This document shows, piece after piece, positions 33,560 through 39,508 of a stretch of 39,508 nucleotides of DNA. Made by a program: the position numbers and the translations under genes. The notes below the pieces were generated by a model that worked only from the letters and a program-made list of their open reading frames with translations, did not search any database and was not told the DNA's origin. This stretch comes from Lacrimispora defluvii (GTDB taxonomy: Bacteria; Bacillota; Clostridia; Lachnospirales; Lachnospiraceae), in the NCBI GenBank assembly GCA_013036995.1, contig JAAOXG010000048.1, positions 1 to 39,508 on the forward strand, read 5' to 3'. Position 1 is the first letter of the stretch; every line of letters begins with the position of its first letter.

Positions 33560-34762
33560 CTATGCCCTGTATCTTTTTCTGTAATTTGTTGGCGTTTCCC
33601 CATAATACTTTTTAAATACTTTAATAAAATAATTAGCATCAGATATTCCCACAGAACTGCTGATTTCCTGCATGGTCATATCGGTGCTGGAGAGCAGATT
33701 AGTGGCTTGCTTCATTCTGCTCTTTTGCAGATAGGAATTTGGCGTAATTCCGGTTTCTTTCCGGAATACGGAAATCAGATGATTAAGGGATACGTTTAAT
33801 TCATCTGCCAGTTCTTTTAGTTTAATATCTTTATAGTATTGATGGTCAAAAAAGTATAAAGCACTTTGTACCAGGAAACTATATTTCTCATCTCTGTAAT
33901 GATGGATTGCATGACAAAACTCACGTATCATTTTTTCCTTTGCAGCCAGTATTTCTTCTACACTTTTTGCATTGTGGGTGACCGCTGTATTCTGAGACGA
34001 GAGTCTGTCTACAACAATTGCCGGAAGACCCGCACGCAGCGCCGCAAGCCTTACGGTTGTTCGGGTAATAGCTGCTCCAATTCGCTCATTTTCCAGGGTA
34101 GTACCAATGCGTTTTAAATAGGCCACATCCATCTGCATATTATGAAGGTTAAAAATAGCCGATCTGGAGTTACCGTTTTCAATCGCCTGAATAAAGTGCT
34201 GCTCATAGGTGTAGCGTTTTTCAAGAAGTTCTGTATAATGTTCCCTGTTTACGTATTCCTCCGGGATTATCTCTGGAAGATTAAAAAAATTCACATGCTG
34301 AATCTGTTTTTCCGGTGCATGAGGGCAGACCGTGTGAATCAGTGAGGTAACCATGGAGAAAAGCTCAGATTCTTTTATGACAGGAAGGGAGCTTAAATAA
34401 GAAAAAAAGTCTGACTTACTGAGGTTTGTAATTTTGTATTGCTCAAAAATAGTACGTGCATCTTTGTCCGTCATAAGCAGAGTGCAAAAAGGTCCTAATA
34501 CGATTGGGCTTTCTTCAATAAAAAAAATAACCAGATGAACCATAAACGCATCCGTAAGATAATAGATACTGTCCGGAGTGAATCGTTCCGTATAAAGTTT
34601 CAGTATTTCACTGGTAAAAAAAGCCTGCACCTTGTGCATTCGATTTTTATATATGAATTCTTCAAACTGCTCCTCCTGTTCAAGTATGTTAATCTGCAAA
34701 TGATAAAAATCCTGAATCAGTGAGGAGGCAACTTTATATCTTTCGTAAGTACTATTTCTCAT
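33560..34762 (-). CDS. AraC-family transcriptional regulator
   Basis: A 400-residue regulator. The last ~100 residues are a two-part AraC helix-turn-helix: DIKLKELADELNVSLNHLIS, FRKETGITPNSYLQKSRMKQ, and MTMQEISSSVGISDANYFIK followed by FKKYYGETPTNYRKR. The first ~290 residues are an unassigned helical domain resembling the sensory part of regulators for sugar use in Lachnospiraceae. It is divergent from the transporter-glycosidase operon and so probably activates it when the sugar is present. No signal peptide or membrane segment is seen. Confidence 0.88.
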   Translation of the reverse strand: MRNSTYERYKVASSLIQDFYHLQINILEQEEQFEEFIYKNRMHKVQAFFTSEILKLYTERFTPDSIYYLTDAFMVHLVIFFIEESPIVLGPFCTLLMTDKDARTIFEQYKITNLSKSDFFSYLSSLPVIKESELFSMVTSLIHTVCPHAPEKQIQHVNFFNLPEIIPEEYVNREHYTELLEKRYTYEQHFIQAIENGNSRSAIFNLHNMQMDVAYLKRIGTTLENERIGAAITRTTVRLAALRAGLPAIVVDRLSSQNTAVTHNAKSVEEILAAKEKMIREFCHAIHHYRDEKYSFLVQSALYFFDHQYYKDIKLKELADELNVSLNHLISVFRKETGITPNSYLQKSRMKQATNLLSSTDMTMQEISSSVGISDANYFIKVFKKYYGETPTNYRKRYRA

Positions 34763-34785
34763 TTATTTTCCTTTCCGAATAATAC

Positions 34786-34825
34786 TGTGATAAATTACTA
34801 TTATGAATGATATTATTCTATCACA
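34786..34825. promoter_or_regulatory. Inverted repeat between divergent AraC and transporter genes
   Basis: TGTGATA (34786-34792) and TATCACA (34819-34825) form a 7-bp inverted repeat with 26 bases between them, in the 129-base divergent region. It fits paired AraC half sites or a catabolite-control site. A clear -35/-10 pair could not be fixed on either strand. Confidence 0.4.
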
Positions 34826-34891
34826 AAAATAATATATATGCTATCTTAAATACGCGCAGCTGATCAATTTTAAGAAAACAGGGAGGACATT

Positions 34892-36115
34892 ATGGATAGC
34901 AGCTCAAATGAAAAGATTAAAAGATATATGAAGGAGGATGGAATACATTTCGTTCCGGTTTGGCGGATTTTCGGATTCAGCGGAGCGAATATGGCAGTTA
35001 ACCTTTATATGGGTATCACTATGATTATGTCATATTATCTCAATGGATATGTGGGGATGGCAGTTGTATTGGCATCCAGCTTTTCAACAATTATGCGTTT
35101 GTGGGACGGAGTTACAGATCCCATTGTAGGTTTCTTAATTGACAAGTTCGGCGGACGGTTTGGAAAAACCAGGCTGTGTCTTGTAATCGGTGGAACAATG
35201 TTATTCGTCAACAGTTTCCTGATGTTTAATGTGACGGATCGTTTACCGGAAACTGGAATCAGAACAATATTTTTTGTTGTATTCACTCTTTTATATTACA
35301 TTGGCTATACATTTTTAAATATAAGTAATCATGTTGGAAATGTGTGTCTGACAAACGATCCGTCACAGAGACCGATACTCAGCATTGTGGGAACTGTAAT
35401 TGTGCGTGTTATGCGTGCCGTGATGACAGTTGTTGTAGCATCACTGGCTGTAAAGTATGGATCCCTTAAAAGTGCGGACTTATTCCATGAGTTCACAGTA
35501 ATCGGACTGGTTATGATGACTTTAGGAATTGGTACCATAGGAAGAAAACTTGGCTTGAAAAAAGCCATGCAGCTTGGCAGCTGGGGAGTCGTTGTTATGG
35601 ATGCGCTGGCAATCGGTTTATGGCTGCTCTGCGATCCTAAGACTTTGAATCTTCCAGGTTATACCAATGGCTACGGTCAGGCATTTACCGGATTATCATT
35701 CTTTACAATTATGCTGTTCCTGGTTTCCGTTGTAGGCGGAGGATTTCAAATGATTACCAGTTCCATTATTCCTCCGATGATCGCTGATGTTACTGATTAT
35801 GAGGCAAGCAGAAGCGGAAAGTATATTCCTGGTATGGTAGGAACATTATTCAGTTTCATGGATAAGATGATTTCCTCCTTTGGTCCGCTTTTAGTAGGGG
35901 TGGGTTTTGCTGCCATTGGATTTGGGGATAAATTTCCTGATCTTAATACACCTTACAGCACCTCCCTGTTAATGATCGCAATTGTATTCTACTATGGTCT
36001 TGAATTAATCGGAGCGTTATTTAATATCGGAGCCATGAAATTTTACGACCTGACCCCGGAAAAAATGAAAAGTATTGAAGAAATTATTTATAAGATGAGG
36101 GAAACAAATGAATAA
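34892..36115 (+). CDS. GPH-family sugar transporter (MelB-like)
   Basis: A 407-residue membrane protein of the glycoside-pentoside-hexuronide:cation symporter family. N-terminal landmarks are the conserved cation-site region MRLWDGVTDPIVGFLIDKFG and the following GGRFGKTRLCLVIGG loop. A second family segment is IIPPMIADVTDYEASRSGKY. About 11-12 membrane helices are expected, in the cell membrane. The start follows GGGAGG, and its stop overlaps the start of the glycosidase gene, so the two work together: the disaccharide or glycoside is imported intact and split inside. The sugar is probably a galactoside. Confidence 0.88.
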   Translation: MDSSSNEKIKRYMKEDGIHFVPVWRIFGFSGANMAVNLYMGITMIMSYYLNGYVGMAVVLASSFSTIMRLWDGVTDPIVGFLIDKFGGRFGKTRLCLVIGGTMLFVNSFLMFNVTDRLPETGIRTIFFVVFTLLYYIGYTFLNISNHVGNVCLTNDPSQRPILSIVGTVIVRVMRAVMTVVVASLAVKYGSLKSADLFHEFTVIGLVMMTLGIGTIGRKLGLKKAMQLGSWGVVVMDALAIGLWLLCDPKTLNLPGYTNGYGQAFTGLSFFTIMLFLVSVVGGGFQMITSSIIPPMIADVTDYEASRSGKYIPGMVGTLFSFMDKMISSFGPLLVGVGFAAIGFGDKFPDLNTPYSTSLLMIAIVFYYGLELIGALFNIGAMKFYDLTPEKMKSIEEIIYKMRETNE

Positions 36116-38345
36116 ATTATCATTTAATGAGAGATGGGAATTCTTAAAATTACCGGGTGGTGATATATTGAATCCTATTACACCGGAGACATTGAGTGAG
36201 AATGATTATTGCAAGGTCACACTCCCTCATACATGGTATACAGACGAAGATCAGTACCGGGGCCTGGCTGTTTACCGGAAAATGCTTCTGGTCTCGGAAG
36301 AATGGCAGAACGTATTTCTGGAATTTGAAGGTGCAGATCAGCATTGCAAAGTCTTTGTGAACGGAATGCAGATTGGAGAGCACCGGGGAGCATATTCCTG
36401 CTTCCGGGTTGAATTACCTGCAACGTTTTTGGCAGAAAAGGAACTGCGTTTAGAAGTGTATGTCAGTAATGCTGAAAACCAGACAATATCGCCTATCTTT
36501 GGTGATTTCACTATTTTTGGGGGCCTTTATCGCAATGTGAACTTACTGATAACAAAAAAAGAGCATTTTGACTATCTATATTATGGAACCAATGGAATAA
36601 TCGCAAGTTCCAGCCTGGATGGTGAAACAGGATTACTGGAGATTCAATCTCACGTAATTGCACCAGAAGGAGCAATGATTCACTATCAGGTTATAAATGA
36701 TGATGGTAATGTAACAACCCAGGTTACGGAACTGGCAAATGAAACAGTCAGAATTCAGATCCCACATCCTTACTTATGGAATGGAAAAGGAGAGGGCAGA
36801 CTCTATGAGCTGCGAGCGACTTTGTTTGTAAATGGGAAAGAGGTAGATGAGGTTTGTGAAAAAATAGGTTTCCGCAGTATAAAAATGGATGCTGAGACTG
36901 GTTTTTATTTAAATGGCCATAAAGAAAAAATCCGTGGTGTATCCATGCATCAGGATTTTGCAGAAGTATTTTCAGCAGTGACAAAACAGCATCAGGATAT
37001 CAATTTTAAGTTAATTGAGGAAATTGGAGCAAACGCCCTTCGACTTTCCCATTATCAGCATCCACAGTATCATTATGATCGCTGCGATGAGGAAGGATAT
37101 ATTGTATGGGCAGAGATCCCCATGCTTAAAATGACTGAGGACAAAGAACTGTTTGAAAACGCAAAGTACCAGCTTACTGAATTAATTCTTCAGAATATTC
37201 ACCATCCATCTATCTGCTTCTGGGGAATACAAAATGAAATAGCCATGTTTAAGGATGCGCCTTACATGCATGAATTGTGCCGTGAATTATATTCCTATGC
37301 CCGTGAATTAGATGATACAAGACTGATAACGGGAGCAAATCTCTATACGGTAAAGTTTGAAAGTGAATTAAACAAGATTACGGATATGATTGGTTATAAT
37401 ATTTATTTTGGCTGGTATTATGGTGAGATGAATGATTACGATCATTTCCTGGATCAGTTTCATGCTGCCTGCCCTGATATTCCAATTGGTGTCAGCGAGT
37501 ATGGCGTTGATACAAACACAGAGCTTCATTCCGGGCAGCCGGCAGTGAGAGATTACTCTGAGGAATATCAGGCTTTGTACAGTGAAACTGTATATCGGAT
37601 TTTTGACAGCAAGGATTATCTGTGGGGAAGCTTTGTATGGAATATGTTTGACTTTTCCAGTTCCAGAAGGGATGAGGGGGGGAAGAAGTATATTAATCAG
37701 AAGGGTCTTGTAACATATGACCGTAAAGTAAGAAAAGATGCTTTCTATTATTATAAAGCAATGTGGTCAAAAGAACCGTTTCTCCATATCTGCTCCAAAC
37801 GATTTATAAAAAGGACAGAAAATACTGTTGATATAAAAGTATATACAAACCAAAAAGAAGCTGCATTGTATGGGAATCTGAGAAATGAATTAATCTGCTC
37901 TGCCCATAACAATGGAAATGGTACGGTAATTTTCAAAAATATCCAGTTATTACCCGGGGAAAACTCTTTTGTAGTCCGGAGTTTGGAAACCGATTGTGCA
38001 GCGGATGAGGTGAATTTTGAAAAAGTAGATGAAAAAGAATCCGCTTATCAATTACCTGATTCCGGTGCTGGTAAAGCAGTACGAAACTGGTTTTTAAAAG
38101 AAGATGATCTCATTAGAGAAGGTTATTTTTCATTAAAGGACAGTGCTTATGATATTACACAAAATCAGGAGGCCATGAAGGTATTTTACAAATTCGCTCC
38201 TGTTACTGCCGAAACAGCAGAAAAGGAAGAAGGAATTCCCTTAGGACTCTCTCTGCTTAGTATTCTTAGCCGTGATAAAAACCGTAACCCTGATTTTAAA
38301 ATGGAAGATTTAAACCATGCATTAAATCAGATAAAAAAGTACTAG
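36108..38345 (+). CDS. Glycoside hydrolase family 2, probable beta-galactosidase
   Basis: A 745-residue GH2 enzyme without a signal peptide, so cytoplasmic. The N-terminal jelly-roll sugar-binding domain spans about residues 1-170, an Ig-like domain about 170-260, the TIM barrel about 260-560, then a C-terminal beta domain. Catalytic residues are Glu377 (acid/base) in WGIQNEIAM and Glu464 (nucleophile) in GVSEYGVD. The barrel segment LRLSHYQHPQYHYDRCDEEG followed by VWAEIPML is typical of beta-galactosidases rather than beta-glucuronidases. An NQKG appears where glucuronidases have the NxK motif, but similar NxKG sequences occur in galactosidases as well. It overlaps the GPH transporter gene by 8 bases. 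Confidence 0.87.
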   Translation: MNKLSFNERWEFLKLPGGDILNPITPETLSENDYCKVTLPHTWYTDEDQYRGLAVYRKMLLVSEEWQNVFLEFEGADQHCKVFVNGMQIGEHRGAYSCFRVELPATFLAEKELRLEVYVSNAENQTISPIFGDFTIFGGLYRNVNLLITKKEHFDYLYYGTNGIIASSSLDGETGLLEIQSHVIAPEGAMIHYQVINDDGNVTTQVTELANETVRIQIPHPYLWNGKGEGRLYELRATLFVNGKEVDEVCEKIGFRSIKMDAETGFYLNGHKEKIRGVSMHQDFAEVFSAVTKQHQDINFKLIEEIGANALRLSHYQHPQYHYDRCDEEGYIVWAEIPMLKMTEDKELFENAKYQLTELILQNIHHPSICFWGIQNEIAMFKDAPYMHELCRELYSYARELDDTRLITGANLYTVKFESELNKITDMIGYNIYFGWYYGEMNDYDHFLDQFHAACPDIPIGVSEYGVDTNTELHSGQPAVRDYSEEYQALYSETVYRIFDSKDYLWGSFVWNMFDFSSSRRDEGGKKYINQKGLVTYDRKVRKDAFYYYKAMWSKEPFLHICSKRFIKRTENTVDIKVYTNQKEAALYGNLRNELICSAHNNGNGTVIFKNIQLLPGENSFVVRSLETDCAADEVNFEKVDEKESAYQLPDSGAGKAVRNWFLKEDDLIREGYFSLKDSAYDITQNQEAMKVFYKFAPVTAETAEKEEGIPLGLSLLSILSRDKNRNPDFKMEDLNHALNQIKKY

Positions 38346-38424
38346 ATAAGTTATCCAGCCTTAGAAACAGGGGCATTTACAAATTTAGAAATTAAGATTA
38401 TAATTATTTTAACCATTTTATCTT

Positions 38425-38455
38425 TGGTATGTTGCGTGTGCAGCATACCATTTTT
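38425..38455 (+). terminator. Rho-independent terminator after the glycosidase
   Basis: GGTATGTTGC (38426-38435) and GCAGCATACC (38440-38449) pair over 10 bp (one G-U) around a GTGT tetraloop, extended by T38425-A38450 and followed by five T residues. Confidence 0.82.
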
Positions 38456-38502
38456 AAATATATGATAAAGTAAAAAAAGTTTAAAAATAACAGGTGAATA
38501 AG

Positions 38503-39090
38503 ATGAACGACAACATATACGTCTATTTATCATCGCTGACTGGAAATACGGAGAAGCTTGCAAAGGGCGTATTAGAGAAATTGAGCAGAAAAAATGGTCC
38601 ATTTTCATTGCATGATAATGAGTTTCTTACCTCTTCTGAAGGCATTGGAGAACTGGTTATTCTGTTTTTCTGGTGTCGGCGCGGTAATTTAGATTATAAC
38701 AGCCAGATGTTTTTAGAACACTGTAAAAATAAAAAGATTATTGCTGTGGGAACCATGGGAGGTTATCCTCAAAGTGAGTATGGTAATAAGGTGAAAAAAG
38801 CCGTATTTCAATCAATCTCAGAGAACAACATCTGTATGGGAGTATTTATGTCTCAGGGGAAAATTGATATACAGCGGACGGAATATCGAAAAAAGCTGCC
38901 TCCGGAACACCCCCATTTTTTAGATGAAAAGGGGATCCGGCGTCATGAGGAGTCACGTAAGCATCCCGATGAGGCTGATATAGAATGTGCAAGTTCATTT
39001 CTGGAGAATCGGATTTCAGAATATGCAGCTGCCAGAGAAGCTGTATGCATGGATGGGGAACCGTGTATACAGTGCGGAATGTGTAATTAA
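38503..39090 (+). CDS. Flavodoxin-like protein with a Cys-rich tail
   Basis: A 195-residue flavodoxin-fold protein. The FMN phosphate loop is SSLTGNTEKLA (residues about 10-20), followed by VILFFWCRRGNLDY and IIAVGTMGGYPQSEYGNK. The C-terminus ends CIQCGMCN, with a further Cys seven residues before it, so it may hold a metal or redox disulfide. I placed the start at the ATG at 38503, with AGGTG 7 bases upstream; a GTG at 38494 coincides with that site. It resembles flavodoxins of gut Clostridia, including those annotated as BilS near bilirubin reductase genes. No such reductase is in the window, so the electron partner is unknown. Confidence 0.72.
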   Translation: MNDNIYVYLSSLTGNTEKLAKGVLEKLSRKNGPFSLHDNEFLTSSEGIGELVILFFWCRRGNLDYNSQMFLEHCKNKKIIAVGTMGGYPQSEYGNKVKKAVFQSISENNICMGVFMSQGKIDIQRTEYRKKLPPEHPHFLDEKGIRRHEESRKHPDEADIECASSFLENRISEYAAAREAVCMDGEPCIQCGMCN

Positions 39091-39159
39091 GGTGCGAAAA
39101 TAAAAAGCTGTATAAAAAAACAAACAAGGCAGGCAATACTATATTTTTCTATCTAATTA

Positions 39160-39168
39160 TGCTATAAT
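39160..39168 (+). promoter_or_regulatory. Extended -10 promoter
   Basis: TGC-TATAAT (39160-39168) is an extended -10 element 45 bases before the last gene of the window. Confidence 0.5.
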
Positions 39169-39213
39169 AGTAATAGTTATCTTTATTCTAATTTTTCTGT
39201 GGGAGGTTTTGGT

Positions 39214-39489
39214 ATGAATCTTTGTATCGGTGACAAGATTACGGTCTGTGAGGAAGATCATGAAAACAATTACAGTGTGGAAGAAATTGCAGAAGATTAT
39301 GTGAAACTGACGAATGGCATTACTTACTATTACAAGGGAAAAGATATTGTTTCTGCGGATGAGGAAGAGAAAGGACTGATTACACGGCAGGTAGTGAACC
39401 GGCTTCATCAGGTAGAAGATATCAGTTATCAGAAGGCTGTTAAAATTCTGGAAATTCTCATGGATGCAGATGGTGAGCCAGAGAATTAG
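39214..39489 (+). CDS. Small unknown protein
   Basis: A 91-residue protein with its own extended -10 promoter and GGGAGG site 7 bases before the ATG at 39214. The first half looks like a small beta-barrel (CIGDKITVCEEDHENNYSVE, YVKLTNGITYYYKGKDIV), the second half helical (TRQVVNRLHQVEDISYQKAV). It is acidic and cytoplasmic. No family is recognised with confidence. The stop at 39487-39489 is within the window, so the gene is complete. Confidence 0.6.
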   Translation: MNLCIGDKITVCEEDHENNYSVEEIAEDYVKLTNGITYYYKGKDIVSADEEEKGLITRQVVNRLHQVEDISYQKAVKILEILMDADGEPEN

Positions 39490-39508
39490 TTAGAGTATAA
39501 TTATTATT

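Noticed and set aside
36108-38345. Beta-glucuronidase based on an NxK-like NQKG segment
   Set aside because: The same position is NDKG or similar in many beta-galactosidases, and the barrel sequence RLSHYQHPQY is galactosidase-like.

Overview
This window looks like chromosome from an anaerobic, fermentative Firmicute, most likely a Lachnospiraceae or related Clostridia gut bacterium. The grounds are moderately AT-rich DNA, strong AGGAGG-type ribosome binding sites, sigma-A style promoters, and several gene families typical of that group: FdrA-type carbamoyltransferase genes, clostridial 4-hydroxybutyrate fermentation genes, electron-transfer flavoprotein (Etf) genes and a GPH sugar transporter. 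The species cannot be named from the sequence alone.

Region 1 (48-7993) is a nitrogen-catabolism module. A PucR-type regulator is followed, after a dyad-containing promoter and a structured leader, by a tightly packed operon: an allophanate-hydrolase-like amidase, DUF2877 (AllH-like), FdrA (AllF-like), DUF1116 (AllG-like) and carbamate kinase. In E. coli the FdrA/YlbE/YlbF trio forms the anaerobic oxamate carbamoyltransferase of allantoin breakdown, and carbamate kinase then harvests ATP from carbamoyl phosphate. Here no allantoin genes are visible and an amidase heads the operon, so the carbamoyl donor may differ. Region 2 (8019-9565) is enolase with its own promoter and a leader holding three perfect or near-perfect hairpins.

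Region 3 (9660-16541) is accessory and looks like mobile-element debris. It holds an XRE/S24 repressor divergent from a Y-family DNA polymerase, a free-standing LexA DNA-binding domain, small unknown proteins, a ParR-like ribbon-helix-helix protein without a visible ParM partner but with nearby dyad repeats, two tiny peptides, a lipoprotein, a thioester-domain surface adhesin cut off in mid-domain, an opposing gene that meets it at the same breakpoint, and an unknown 245-residue protein next to an AT-rich spacer.

Region 4 (16931-33172) is the metabolic core. SucD, 4-hydroxybutyrate dehydrogenase, 4-hydroxybutyryl-CoA dehydratase (AbfD) and two 4-hydroxybutyrate CoA-transferase paralogues give a route succinyl-CoA -> succinate semialdehyde -> 4-hydroxybutyrate -> 4-hydroxybutyryl-CoA -> crotonyl-CoA. 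A butyryl-CoA-type dehydrogenase with EtfBA further downstream can finish to butyryl-CoA. Between these halves, behind a LysR regulator, sits an unusual cassette: a Cys-rich/MaoC fusion, an acyl carrier protein, a LuxE-like acyl-protein synthetase, a LuxC-like acyl reductase and an AMP-forming acyl ligase. It has the parts of an ACP-linked carboxylic acid reductase embedded in a butyrate-forming locus. I regard it as the most interesting feature of the window.

Region 5 (33207-39489) holds a tiny membrane protein bearing the ADGPT motif of sodium-pumping decarboxylase beta subunits, an AraC regulator divergent from a GPH transporter plus a GH2 glycosidase (probably beta-galactosidase), a flavodoxin with a Cys-rich tail, and a small unknown protein. 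No rRNA, tRNA, CRISPR array or complete insertion sequence was seen.
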